Below are positions 1 to 12,720 of a stretch of DNA of 64,000 bases, piece by piece (the stretch's first letter is position 1; each line of letters starts with the position of its first letter). A model generated the notes under the pieces. That model worked only from the letters and a program-made list of their open reading frames with translations, was not told where the DNA came from and made no database searches. This DNA is from Pterobdella sp. o SKG-2022 (taxonomy: Eukaryota > Annelida > Clitellata > Hirudinida > Piscicolidae). The position numbers and the translations under genes were made by a program. The DNA is taken from NCBI GenBank assembly GCA_964035795.1, contig OZ038321.1, positions 1,446,030 to 1,510,029 on the forward strand, read 5' to 3'.

Positions 1-90
1 CTGGATAATGATTATGTTGAAGATGACGATGATAATGATGAAGATAGCATTAATGATAATTTCAATATCTCCAAGGGTCGCATTTAGTAG

Positions 91-1162
91 GGTACTTTTC
101 CAAGGAGAAGTTCTGTCCTCAACGCTTCAACCTGTCTTGCCTCATGGTTCTGCCACAGTTCCAACGACAAGGATATGGACGCCTTCTTATCCATTTCAGT
201 TGAATTTGTTTTTAAATTTTTTTTGTTATTATTATTATTGTTAGTAGAAGTAGTAGTAGTGTTTTTAGTATTATGTTTAGCAGTAGTAGTAACACCACCA
301 CATTATCTCACCACCTCAAGCTACCTTCTCACATCTACCCATTATTTTCACCATATAGTTTCACCACTACCACGTAGCTAAATCCTCAAATCTACCCCCA
401 TTTTTTCCCACCATTTAGCTCCGCCATCATCACCACAAACGTCATCTTCAAGTCTACCCCATTATTCCACTATCCCAGGCTACCTGTTAACAAAGAAGGA
501 GGGGATGTTTGGAAGCCCAGAGAAGCCTTTATCAGAGCTGGGAAGGCTGACCTACATGGAGTATTGGAAGGGGGTGGTTGTGTCACTGCTCCATTGTGCT
601 AGGGGGACTCTTTCCATTAGGGGTTTGTCAGTGTTGTTGTTTTTATTCATATTGTTGTGGTAGTTATTATTATTTTTATTATTCTTAGGGTCGTTAATAA
701 TTTTATTATTGTGTTGTGGATTTATTCTTGTTGTTATTGTAGTCATTGTTGTTATTTTATCTTTTTTTAGTTTTCATTAATTATCATCCCTTTTAATTTA
801 TCTTTTTTTATTCAAGTAAATACACTTTTTGCAATTTATTCAAGTCCACCAAGCTTTTCGGCCAAATAAAGAATTTTTTTTTCTTTGGATTCCATTTTAT
901 TTAATTCTCATATTTTTTTACGTTTATATTATTTCTTTTTTTCTCCACCATCACTACTCTCAATATCATCATCATTATCACCACTCTCAAAATCATCATC
1001 ATCGCCACAGACATCAGCTTGGCAACAGGGATAACAGGTACTGACGTCATATCCACTCTCGAAGCCCTCCATCTCATCGCCAAGCTCGATGATGCGTATG
1101 TGTCATTATTATTATTTTCATTATTCTTCTAAAAATTATTTTTATTATTATTATTATTATTA

Positions 1163-1212
<50 letters not shown>

Positions 1213-1511
1213 ATAGTAGTATTATCATAAATATTTGTTTTTTTTTATTTTTTCATTTTATAATTCAATTTTTTTATCTCAATATCACCGGTATCCCCCT
1301 TTACCCATCCTTCAAACCACTCTTCTTCCTCCAAGAATGGTGCACTATCATCCATATTTCACCCATCCATCCCCCATAAATCTCCCAATCTTCAAGAGTT
1401 GTGCTGGCAGTGGATCGAGGCAAACTCAAGGTGATGTTTGAGGACCTGCAGAAGAGAAATGTATTGACTTTAAATGAGGAATGTCTCCGTTGGAAACCTC
1501 TGCAGTTCTAA
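91..1511 (+). CDS. KAT6: MYST-family histone acetyltransferase, KAT6-like, 3' part (last four exons)
   Basis: Exons 91-198, 479-622, 1011-1095 and 1397-1511 join in frame with GT/AG borders. The protein acetylates histone lysines from acetyl-CoA in the nucleus. Visible pieces: G-Y-F-S-K-E-K-F-C, then the MYST core [16 protein letters not shown], where Q-R-Q-G-Y-G is the acetyl-CoA loop (Q/R-x-x-G-x-G/A). The next exon gives [19 protein letters not shown], and the third gives [20 protein letters not shown]. The G-R-L-T-Y form and the helix ending L-H-L-I resemble KAT6A/B (MOZ/MORF) more than KAT5, KAT7 or KAT8; this is recalled family knowledge, not an alignment. The protein stops just after the MYST fold (W-K-P-L-Q-F-stop), so the long acidic and Ser/Met-rich tails of vertebrate KAT6 are absent, unless other isoforms exist. 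The 5' part is outside the window. Confidence 0.85.
1165..1212. repeat. (AGT)n trinucleotide array in the last KAT6-like intron
   Basis: About sixteen tandem AGT units, preceded by a TTA-rich run. It lies between the third and fourth visible acetyltransferase exons. Ordinary microsatellite. Confidence 0.9.
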
Positions 1512-1747
1512 TGGTTCCCATTGATGGGTGGATGGCTCCATGTTTCGATGGTTTTGTCGTTTTTATCCCTTGACTATTCATCAAAATTTTTTTTAATATT
1601 TGAAACAAAGAAGTAGGGTGGTAATATTTTGGATGATTAAAAATGATTTATTTTCATTATTTATTTTTATTTATTTAATTTATTTATTTTTAAAATCATT
1701 TTTTGCGTTATTTATTTTTATACTTTTTTTTTATTTTTTTAATAATC

Positions 1748-1845
1748 ATATTCGGTACACAAGGAATAGCGCCCCGTGAAATCAAACAATAGAGCAATCA
1801 AAACCTCAGTTAGGGGCGACTGACGCTCGACTAAGAAATATTTGT
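1748..1845 (+). mobile_element. SINE copy (body only)
   Basis: The stretch 'gcgccccgtgaaatcaaaca' followed by a 'ttaggggcgactgacgctcg' segment matches the non-tRNA body of the fuller copy at 41093-41262. No tRNA-like head with A and B boxes is visible, so the copy is 5'-truncated. Confidence 0.65.
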
Positions 1846-2569
1846 CTCATATGACTTATAATTTAATACTTTTAAGTGTATTGATTCCATAATGCATTTA
1901 AAAAATTTTGAAATTAATTGTTTTTTATTTATTTAATCTACTTTTAGCATAATGAATCAATTACTGATAACTAACGTAATTTTTTAAATTATAGTTGAAA
2001 TTATATGTATTTCACACCCTTTGCAATGACCATTCAAGTAGTATATAATAAATTTAATTATTAAAGGCATATATTCAATAATATTGGTAATAATAATAAT
2101 GCCAAGATCCATTTATATAGCGCCAAATAGCAACAAAGGCGCGTTTTATAAAAGATTTTTGCTGATAATCTGTGCTTAGTTATACGAGCGTTTTATTGTT
2201 TAGTTTCATAAATACATTGTCCAACTTCACTAATCTGGTAAGAAAAAAATCCTTTTGACAATCTCTCTTTTATTATTATTCACGAATACTTCTTGTTGGT
2301 TTTATATTTACTTTAATTTTTATTCAAACCAGAATAAGTTTCAGTTTTTTTGAATTTTTTTCCATCATGAAAATCTTGTTTTTTTTAATCATTGGCTGTG
2401 TTGCAAAACTATACTTCAAAGTATGAAGATTTATAAAAATCATATTCATGAAAATCAACTTTGATTATCTGATCTTATTATTGTTTTTCAGTGTCAACTA
2501 TTTATTTTCTAAATATTTTTTTTGTAATAAATTCATCAAATATTATGAATAACTAAACTAGCCTATCAA

Positions 2570-2743
2570 CAAAAACGATTTGAATCAAACACTTTATTAA
2601 CTGAATAATAACACGAAGCTTTTCGTAAGTTGAACTCAGATTATCAAGTATACAAACTTTGTATACTTGATAATGTGAGTTCAACTTACGAAAAGCTTCG
2701 TGTTATTATTCAGTTGATAAAAGTATTTGATTTAAATCGTTTC
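2570..2743. repeat. Foldback (MITE-like) palindrome
   Basis: The left half reads towards a centre near 2657 and the right half is its reverse complement with few mismatches over about 80 bases per arm. The arms carry the core 'cgaagcttttcgtaagt', shared with foldbacks near 8400, 13580, 15230, 15560 and 36375. No coding capacity; probably a non-autonomous DNA transposon. Confidence 0.8.
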
Positions 2744-3650
2744 CATCAGAAATCCTCGATGAGATTTATCAGTATGATACACTGATGCGAAGATGACACT
2801 AATAGATATTGATGCATTTGTAGGTCAGTCATAAAATCAAAATATAAAACTGTTTTTTTTATTCAAATATTTGAGGCTAATAGTTTACAAAATATGTGAT
2901 AGAAACAACATCGCTGGTTTGACAAAATTTAAGAAAAATTCTTAAACTATCTTCATTAAATGTTCATCTTTTTGCTTCAATAGATTATACAGCTTCAAAG
3001 TATGCTGTATAGGGTTTGCACTTATGTTATCACAATAGATTGATCGATCTGGTGCGAGATTTTACAATATTTAAAAGAATCATTTTCTTAATTCTTCATA
3101 AAAATTGATTCATTTCATAATTCATTTATACTAATTTAAAATATCTAAGACGAGTGTTAGAAAATTTTAACCCGAGCAAAAAAAAAAACTCATGATTAAT
3201 AAAACTGTGACATATTTTTTAAATAATTCTTCAAAATATTGAAAAAACATGAATATTTAAAATAAATGTTAATAGGTACATAAAATAATTTCTACAATAA
3301 AATATTAAATGATAAAAATTGATAAAATATGTTTCACTTTAGTCGTTAAAGCATTGCTCATCACATGTATGAACGGTGCTCCGTTTCATCTTCAATTCAA
3401 TATAATTTATAAATTTAACAACTCCAAAACTGAGATTTCTTATATTTTAAACTTTATTTTTTGGGGAAGTTGCATCGGAAAAGTAGGTTAACACGTTTTT
3501 AGGCTCTTTTGCATGCTAACACATCACACGTGGCAGTTAACCATTATTTACTCATTTTATAATGCTTTACAATGCTCTGAAAAAATCCCTTTCTTTCAAG
3601 AGTTTTATTACATTTTGATTTTTTTAAATTTCAGTTCTTCGATACAAGTC

Positions 3651-6600
3651 ATGGAATCATTAACAACCACAAACCCCTTTGAAGAATTTGAGGTTTTGTA
3701 GCGATATATTTAACTAAAATATTTTTCTCAACATACTCATTTTCTAAATTTAACACTTACAGCATTTCTATCCTTCCATATGTACTGAAAGTTATGCCCA
3801 AGAAACTTATATTCAAGAAGAACCTTTTATAGTGAATCCAAATGAAATTGAGACTGAAATGGAAGTTTACACTGAAAATTGTTTTATGTCTAATGATGTA
3901 GATGAAAAAGACTTTGATAAAAACTTTGATAGTATGAGTCTAAGTGAATTAGTAACTTTTCCAGAAGACTTAAAAGAGTTTGGCATAGAAATTAACTCAA
4001 AAGAAGATGAAAATTTAAAACTAACCGGGGAAGAAAATCTCAGTTTTTCAACTTTGAATGCTATCGAAGCAGCCATAGCTGTAGAAAACCAATCAATCAA
4101 GGGTCCACATGATCTCTTTATTGAAGCTAATATTGGAGAGAACATAGACTATTCTGATCATCAGGAACTTGACAAGAATAATAACCAGTTTGATAATACT
4201 AAAAATCAATTTCATCAAAATAATACAATGCTTAATAATGATAATGAGGAATTAAATAGTAAGGATAATGTTGATAATGATAAAGAATTTGATAAGAATA
4301 ACGATAGCAGTGAAAGTGATATTGTAGACGTCGAGACATCTAGCGATATTTGCTTTAGTTCCCTGCAAGTAGAGACAAAACCTGTTGTCATATCCAGTAA
4401 AAAAAGTAATTTTTGCTATATTATTATTATGACTGCCTTCAACCCCAGATATTGGGACATATGCTATAGTATAATCTAATTAGATTATTGTTGTTTTATA
4501 TATTTCCATGCTGGCCGGGCTTGGATGGTGTATTTCATTAATATAAATTAAAAATTTTTGATTATTATCAAGGCATAAATTATATTTATAAATTTTAAAT
4601 CAAATTTTACTTCTATTGTACTGGGGAGAAGTTTTAAAGAATTTATCTATTGTAGGATTCACTCCTTCAGAAGCTCATACAAAAGTTTACTCTGATAAAC
4701 AAAGTAAGTTCAAATGACAAATTTGCTCGGGAATTGTCATAGCTTGTGACTTTAATAATTATAAAAAAAATTAACTAACAGAGAGTAAAAGTAAACAAGA
4801 TAAGGTGTCAAGGATGAATTTTTATAGAAAAAGGTTTGTGAGATGAGAGTGTTTGCCATATTTTATTTTAGATGCTTTTTGCAGAAATCATTGCATCGGG
4901 GAAAATAAATTCGACAAGAAAAAAAGTAACAAAATAAAGAGTATTACTCCTGGAAATACTGTTTTAAGAAATAACAAAATTAATATGAAGAATGAAACTA
5001 GCAATAAAGCACCACCAACTACTAATGGAAACACAGACAAAAACGACCACACAAAGATGACAAAGATATCAAAATACACTGAAGATTTGGACAAAAAACT
5101 ACAAGAGACAGTTGAGTTGATATTGGAAAGAAGAAGGAAAAACTTGGAGTGGAAGAAAAGCATGAAAAAAAAAGCACAAACTGCTTTAGAGGCTTTCCAG
5201 GTATCCAAACCATCCGACAAATATCCCACCTCCAAGAATGATTCCACTTTTCTCGAATCTCCCGACCACAGTTATGCCAAAGAAAATTACCTCAAAAGAC
5301 AAAAGATCTCGAAAAGTACATCTTATGGAAAGGATTTAAATTTTAAAAGTTTCCAAAAGGCTTCACCCAAGAAAATGACTTCAATTCTGAATCTCTCAAA
5401 ATTCAATTCTATCATCAAATGTTCGTTTATTTATTCTTTTTTTATGATTTATTTTGATAAAAGATGTTAAATGAGTAATAATAATATTTTTAATAATATT
5501 AATAAAAATAATAATAGTAATTTTTTTTTTTTATTTAAAAAAAAACTGTCTCTAAAAATGATTTGATGGAATATTTGCTCAATTCATGTGTCAAGTTATT
5601 CAAGTCAAAAAATATATTAACTCACTTATTGTCACACACTGGTAAGTTTTCAATACAAAAAGCTTTGCTATGTATGAATGAAACTGTTGTAGTTTTTAAA
5701 ATTTGGGAATTTGAGTAATTAAGTATAAAATACCAAGTGAAGAATTAAAGTATATTTAATTGAGAATATATTTGTTCAAATATTTCAGTATCATTTGGTT
5801 TTGAGTATCATAATAATGTTGATAACTTTTGCTTTTAATCATCAAAAAATGAAGATTTTATAAATATGTTTATTACAGTAAAAAATAATACTACAATAAC
5901 TTTAGTTTCTATTGAAACCTGTTATCTATGTTTCTATAACTATATAAATAAAACTGTTCTGGTTTAAAAATACACTAATGAATTATGACAAAGTTGTATT
6001 TTTCGAGAATTTTAGTTCATTACTGTAATGAACGTGTCTTTATAATTCTCATTTTTGACGAGAAATATAATTTGAAAAATACAAGATGTCGTGTCTTCAA
6101 AAGAACATGGATAACTATGTTATAGTCTGATATATTAATTTATTTATTTAAACTTATTCAAATTCAAAAAACTGAGTTTGCTATATTCTATATATAATTA
6201 TATGTATCATTAATTAGCTTTGTTATTATAATTATTCGATATATCACTAATAGATAGATTATTATCATTATTGTTTGATGTATCACTAATAGGTTGAAAC
6301 TTCAGGTTGTATTCAGTTTAAATCATATTTTGAAGTTTGTTTTGAAAAAGTTTGATATTTGAAATAACGTGATCAAGTTTTTGAATCAAAAGGTATTTAT
6401 CAATTTTATTTCATACGTTATCACGTTTCAATTCACCATTATTTTTATTTTTTATGTATTTTTTTTATTTAATTATTATTTTGCTTCAATTTTTTTTTGG
6501 TTTTTTTTGTTATTGTTGTTCTATTATTCTTATAAAACCAGTTTATTTTTCTTATGTTTAAATTTATTTAATTTTATCATTTTCATTATTTTTTTTATTC

Positions 6601-9600
6601 AATGACAGCATCTGAGGTGCTGAAGAGGAGCAATTCAGTTGTAACAGAGATGAGTCAAGAACCCATGGCGTCACACCAACCCCAAAAACAGCCACCCACC
6701 ACCACCACTCGTTTCTTCAAATCATCCAGCAGTTACAATTTGTCAAGTTACAAGAGTGCAACAATGAAGACTCTGCCAGAGTGTGTTAGTTTCAGTGGAG
6801 TTCAGGGTAGTGGCACTTTGAATCTTTCCCGAAAATGGTCGTGTGGTGTCTCGATCTCCAATAATGAGTCTAGTAATGATTTTGAGAAGTTTTTCAGATC
6901 TTCTCCGAGTTCATCCAACAATGGAGTTACCATGGATATATCTTTATCTCCTGTTAAACCCACTTCAGATGAGATTTTTCAGGTGTCACAGGTGGATTAT
7001 AAGATTAACGAGGGTAACTTGGATGAAGGTGTGGCTGAGAATGTGGTGGTATCTTCAGAACATGCTGTCCCATTGCTGTGTAACTTCAATGATAATGTTC
7101 AGTTGAGCACAGTCGATACAGGCTCTAAAGTCCTGTTTAACATCAACCCTGTTGAGACCTCGAGAACCACAGAAAAACTCAAGAAAAAGATTAGTTTATC
7201 AGACTACCGCAAGATGTCGCGACATAACTCGCAAAATGTTGAAAGGAAAGTGTCATCGGAGTCTGACTTGGCTTGTTTCTTTGATCACACCGTCACGGAA
7301 GATCATAATTACTTCTATAAGCCTCCCAAGTTTGAGATTGTTAGGAAAAATTCAACCCAAAATGACTTGAAAATGTATGACAGTGTGAAAATTGGAAATT
7401 TAATGGAAACCAAAACAGAATTTGAAAGAATAACTCAGGTGAGGTGCAAAAAAGAAAAAAATTTTCTGGTTAAAAATCAACTTAAAACAAACAACGAAGC
7501 CATAAAAGATTTAGATAGAGTCAAGTTAGAAAATATAGCAGAATGCAAGAAAGAATACATCACAGATGCAAGTTTCAACAATGATGAAATCAAATTCATT
7601 GATTCAAAACCCATCTCTGAAGTCAGACATCTATCGAGGAGGGATTTAAGAAACTCACAAAACCCCTCCAGGTCCTTCTGCCCAACAAAACCACAGCAAT
7701 ACAGATCTCCAAATGCCACACACAACTATGACAGATCAACAAAAAAACCACACCACAAATCTCCGAGCACATTGAAATTCTTCAACCAATCTCCCAACTC
7801 AGCAACAAAACACCACTCAAGGTCTCCGAGCTCCTCTTCAAACTCCAGAAGTCCATCCTTATCATCCCGAGATTCTAGTACCTTATCTATATCAAGCTTC
7901 ACTTCTCGATCCCCTTCACGAAGTTCTTCCGGCAGCTACTGCATCTCGAGATGCTCATCAAGGTCAAGCTCCAGGTCGAGTTTGAGGTCATACAGTAGTG
8001 ATGTGTCCTACTCTTCTGCTTCCTCCTTTTCCGTTTATAGGTGTGTTTTTAATCTTTAGTTTCATGAATCTCGTTTTTCTTCGATGCTATATAAATAAGC
8101 ATTATTATTATTATATAAATAAAGAGTATTATTATTTTTTTTGGCTTTTTTCAAAATTGTTTTTTTTGTTTTAACATATAAATAACCAGCATTGTTACTA
8201 TTATTTATTTCTTCCAAACTTGGTAACCCATTAATAGACACAAAAACATTCAAGCTTATCAATGCTTAACAACAAATACACAAAACCAAAATAATGGCTT
8301 GACTCGTGCAGTGTTAGATAACACACCAAAGCATGAACTATGAAGTATAATAGCATAAATCAAATATTAAGGTCAATAAACACAAATTATTCATTCAAAA
8401 AAGACGAAGCTTTTCGTAAGACTAACTTACATCATCAATTGATATTTATACAATGTAAGCTAGTCTAACTAGAAGCTTTTTTTTCTTAATAAATGCTTTG
8501 TGTTTGTTTTCCTTACTATAAAGCATGTACATCAATAAGGTACAATATGAAGCTTATCATAGCAAATTCAGTTTATGATTTATATTCAATTATATTTTTT
8601 ACCTCAAGGAACAGAAAACGAAAAAGCCGAGCTTCCTGGAACATAAGGTGACTATGAAATATAACTGGAATAAAAAAGCTTTCATATAACATCATCATCA
8701 TCATCATCATTCTCTTTATAACCCGTTATCATATAACATTGATAACATATGACATCAATAGAGGCTCATTAACAAAGTGAACGAGAATTTTCGAAACCTA
8801 AAATTTGTAAAAACTCATGTTATTCAATTATGTTAGTTAAACCCACAAAAGCTTTACAAATTTTCTTCATTAACATTGTGAATAATTAGCCTCGAAATTG
8901 TGAATCATAAAAACACGACAATATTTGAATTTTTATTTTGACGATGCTTTTCGATATATTCTATATCGTCATCAGGTAAATATATTTAGTTGTTAAACGT
9001 GTGATGTTGTTGTTGTCACTTTTTTTAGTTCTAATTGAACGTTGCTTCTTGTTTTAATTAATTGTTATTGCTTATGTTGTTATTGATAATATATATATAA
9101 TTACAAATTAATTAAGAGCCATCCCAAACCATGCAGAAGCCATAAAAGACAGGCTTCCAAGAGGGAAGACTCAGAAAAAATGGCCCAAGCTGGGGTTGTT
9201 ATTTATATTATAATGCTTATAATTCAAATCTTTATCTGTTTCATGATTAAGTTTGTCATATTTGTATTGCTTACAGTTAAGTCTATATATTTGTGTTATT
9301 TATAAGTAATTTTGTCTTGTATTTTTATTGTTTGTAGGTCAACCATTTTTATTCTTTATGATTAAGTAATTTGGCCTTTAGATCATCCCTAGTTGGGGCT
9401 TTGATTGCGCTGTTGATAGGTTATAGGATATAATTGGGTTTTTGAAATAACTTTTTAATGATAAAATAAGTTTTATAATTATCATCTTTTGTTAATGTTA
9501 CTTGTTACTATAATTATTTCCATTACATTTATTTTTTATTTTTATTATGCATTACATTGTTATTACTATCATTAAATGATTCATCCTCTTCCTCCCCAAT

Positions 9601-10882
9601 GCTTAACAGCAAGAAAGAAGGATAGTGTACATAGGTTGTCTCAAGTCAACCACGAGCAAGTATGACCTGCAGAACCTTCTCAAGTGCTTTGGCACCATTG
9701 TCGACTCCAGTGTTCACTCTAAGCCTTCGGGGTTTGTTGGATGGTGGAGTTATAGTTTTAATTAGTTGGGGTTTGTGGCTTAATGGATGGGTGTATATAA
9801 AATAGAAAAATAATCCTATCAGTTTTTGGTCCATTTTTTTTAATTAAAATACTATTTTATATCAATAAAATATTTGTACAAATACTTTCTTCCAGAGCTT
9901 TCTATGGCTTTGTGACGTTTGAAAAGTCCTCACAAGCAGCGAAATGCAAACAAGGTATTTGAACTTGTGTTTCTTGACCTTACTATTTGAACTAAGTTAA
10001 AATGATCCATTTGGTAATCATTATCGTCGCCACTATTCGACGTCATTTGTCTCTCCTCAAATGGCTTTTGACGATTTATCTGCTTAGTTAAGAATAATAA
10101 TAATTTGCGAGGTTTATTATAGTGATGTTTAACCCAGAGTTTCAAGATCTTAGTTGTCAATTTATACTATAAAAATCTCCAAAACTCACAATATTAATTA
10201 AATCTATTGAGATCTCTAAAAAACATAATATCGCTCGAACCCACAAAGATCTTTCAAATAGATAACATTACCCAAGGCACCAAAGACTTCTTGAATCAAA
10301 ATAAATCTCCCACCTACTCAAACCATAGATAACATCACATTCCCCAGAACCCTCTCAAATCAATACAAACCTTCCCACCCACAGAAGGCCACTTGGTGCC
10401 AGGTTGTGAACATTACGACTTTGGGTATGGGGGTCGTAGGCAATTCTGTGGCTCTGGCTACAACGATCTAGGTAAGGCCATGTGTTGCACGCATAATTTT
10501 ATGTATTTTATATGTATTATAATGCTTTTTTTTATATATTTCCAGGATTTTCATGTAGAATATAATGTATTTTATGTGTAAAAGGGGTGTTTGGTACATA
10601 AGTAGTTTCAGCATCACTCCATCTTTTTTATCCCACTATCCATCTGTCTATATTTTACTGCCAATGTCATCTGTCTATTTTCATTTATCTATATGTTTGT
10701 TCATCATTATATATAATCGTGGTTATTAAGCTTGAAAATTTTTATTATCCTCCCAACCTCCATCATCAGACCGAGATGTAGCCATATACAAGCATCAACA
10801 TAGAATGACATACAAGGGGACGCAAGGGATGAACTTTGATGAGTTGCTTGCTTTCCATCCCAGCTTACGCCAAAATAGATGA
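3651..10882 (+). CDS. PPARGC1: PGC-1-family transcriptional coactivator
   Basis: Modelled exons: 3651-3692, 3763-4396 (or 4405), 4656-4703, 4872-5420, 6609-8040, about 9610-9731, 9896-9954, 10385-10471, 10770-10882; roughly 1,000 residues. PGC-1 proteins coactivate NRF-1, ERR and other factors on mitochondrial genes. Order seen: an acidic Asp/Glu/Asn-rich N-terminus; a Lys-rich middle; the tetrapeptide D-H-N-Y (7301-7312), fitting the HCF-1-binding D/E-H-x-Y consensus; a Ser/Arg-rich stretch (about 7600-8040); an RRM starting E-R-R-I-V-Y-I-G with the second RNP motif as Y-G-F-V-T-F; a C-tail with G-G-R-R-Q-F-C-G then F-D-E-L-L, like the vertebrate F-D-S-L-L end. The RRM opening and C-tail set it apart from ordinary SR proteins. 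No L-x-x-L-L motif is visible in the modelled exons. The junction 8040 to 9610 does not keep frame in the simplest way, so a small exon or a different acceptor (for example after 9617) is likely. A polyadenylation signal lies at 10913-10918. Confidence 0.85.
8395..8490. repeat. Degenerate foldback copy in a PGC-1-like intron
   Basis: Starts with 'gacgaagcttttcgtaag' and ends with a partial inverted copy around 8455-8485. Arms are shorter and more diverged than in the 2.6, 15.2 and 36.4 kb copies. Confidence 0.55.
8903..8992 (+). repeat. Terminal segment of the 61.7 kb inverted-repeat element family
   Basis: 'attgtgaatcataaaaacac' followed by 'gacaatatttgaattttt' is near-identical to the left end at about 61702-61740 and, inverted, to the right end near 62235-62278. 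It is a solo end in the intron between the RS-rich exon and the RRM exon of the PGC-1-like gene. Confidence 0.7.
9373..9428 (-). mobile_element. SINE copy (body fragment, minus strand)
   Basis: On the minus strand this reads like the SINE body at 41195-41255: 'gcgcaatcaaagccccaac' then 'tagggatgatctaaag'. Truncated and diverged. Confidence 0.55.
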
Positions 10883-11982
10883 TCCTATTTATAGTTCTTT
10901 GCATATAATATTAATAAAAAATTAAACATATTTTTAATCTTTTTTATTTTTAAAATATGCCAAACTTCTCTTTTTAAGCGGGTTTTCAATTAAGTATAAA
11001 ATCCTTTCAACTTTTTAATATAAGATATTCAAAAAATTCTTTTAAATAAGCTATCTTGACTTCTTTTCAATTCGTTCATAGCCTAACATGGATCAATTGC
11101 CACAGTTCACATCCGGTTAATTTTGTCGGTTGCTTCTAAATTTTAAGCATTACTATACATGCTTCTTTATGGGATAGAATATTATATTTTTCTCATTAAT
11201 ATAATATTGGTTTTTCAAATTCATGAATAGCAAATTAAATTTTCAATTTAAGACTCGTTATAAAAAAAATAATGCTTGCCCTCAAATATAGAATTTCTTA
11301 AAAAAGCTCAAAATTGAATTTGAATATATATTGAGAAAGAAAAAATTTCATTTTAATTTGTGCTTTAAATGTCCAGTTTGGCCATGCAAGTTTTTCTTGA
11401 TAATGTTAACATCATCAAGATGGCGTGTATCTATGATCCTCTGTGATATCCGGATGCTTTTGACCTGATGTATTTAAAACGTGGTATCATTATTTCAGAG
11501 TTTTCTACCTGTGATAACTTCGTGTTGATAAAAGTTGTTGAGAATAAATCATACGTTTTCAAGTGTTGCATGATTGAAAACTGAACTAAAAGTTTTCATC
11601 AAAACTTGTGATTTATCAAGACAAATTAGCGAAGTTTCGCTGCATGAAGGCTTAAATTTCTGTTCGAGAGCGTTAAAAGATTTTTAAGGTCTGTTGAAAA
11701 AGTTTCCATGGAGGCATACTCAGATGGCCTTTCGTTTCTCTATTTTTTAACGTCCGTTTTGCTTTGTGCTACTGGTATGAATTATCGAAAAGTTTCAAAT
11801 GATTAATGATACTTTGTTCACTCATCCCACAAGCTTTCAAACTAGAATTTGATAACAACTGCTTTTGATAATATGTGTTAATTAAAACGATTTTTTAAAA
11901 AATTTAAGACCTGCGTGGCAAACAAACAAAAAACGAATATTATTATAATGGCATGAAACTGATAGTCTTCAAGACCACTTTA

Positions 11983-12019
<37 letters not shown>
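11983..12019. repeat. (TA)n array
   Basis: Uninterrupted alternating TA of about 36 bases. Confidence 0.9.
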
Positions 12020-12022
<3 letters not shown>

Positions 12023-12176
12023 CCAGTCCTAATACAATAGATTTTCATTCTTTCCAGCCCCTTACGCTTTATTCTTCAATCCACACACAGCCAGTCATTC
12101 CTTTTATTTACCTCTTCTTTCTTCCCACTAATTTGATTTTTTGAAAAAAAATACTTGAAAGAAAAAAAATCTAAAA

Positions 12177-12475
12177 TTATGTTTTAAGGTTATAAGACTT
12201 AATCATGAGGTGGGTTTTTAAGCACTTGAAAAAAGTTGTTGTGGAAGTTATGGATTTGAGGTGATTTGATAAATTGTTCCAAAGAATTGGTGCAGCAACT
12301 TCAAATCTTCTGTTCCCCATAATGATGTTAGCTCTCACTCTTGCTATGTTCATTGTGTTCGATGATTTGAATCTTTTTCTTTCAGGCAATGAAAAAACAG
12401 TTGATAATTTCGATGAAAGATAAGAAGGGCTTTCCATTTTGAGACATTTATGCACTTGTAATATCATCTTGTATT
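12177..12475 (-). pseudogene. C-terminal fragment of a non-LTR retrotransposon polymerase
   Basis: A 96-codon minus-strand ORF contains R-R-F-E-V-A-A-P-I-L-W-N-N-L followed by F-K-C-L-K-T-H-L. This matches the usual end of CR1/L2/jockey-type ORF2 proteins (G-x-R-x-F-x-x-x-A-P-x-L-W-N-x-L-P then F-K-x-x-L-K-T-x-L). No RT domain remains; a 5'-truncated insertion. Confidence 0.75.
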
Positions 12476-12720
12476 GAATTCTTTAATTTTAAGCCAAACC
12501 AAATTTCTAACTAATAAAATGCAAACTAGAAAAAATTTTTTGCAAAAATTAAAACTATTTTTTGAATATTCATTTTTATAATCTCAATGCCTTAAATTTA
12601 GTCTTTGTCATAAAATTTGACTTAAGTTCAATATACACATAGCGTGAGATTCTTAATACGCGATGTTATTATAGTCTGAAAGCTTAACACTGAGTTATCG
12701 TATATTAAAAATAAACCAAA

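Larger units (their letters stand above)
1512..3650. other. Intergenic region between the KAT6-like and PGC-1-like genes
   Basis: AT-rich sequence without a convincing gene. It holds a SINE body (about 1748-1845), a fragment with a 'ttatatagcgcc' core near 2110 of the kind seen again near 60835, and a long foldback element (2570-2743). Short ORFs here lack family resemblance. Confidence 0.6.
10883..12720. other. Intergenic region between the PGC-1-like gene and FAR
   Basis: AT-rich. Contains a possible orphan first exon at 11708-11776 (see findings), a (TA)n array near 11985-12019, and a minus-strand LINE fragment at 12177-12475. The FAR promoter should lie in the last few hundred bases, but I see no decisive element there. 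Confidence 0.5.

Noticed and set aside
5560..5641. Extra PGC-1-like exon ending at a strong donor (D-L-M-E-Y-L-L-N-S)
   Set aside because: No AG acceptor in a suitable place, and exons 4872-5420 and 6609-8040 already join in phase without it.
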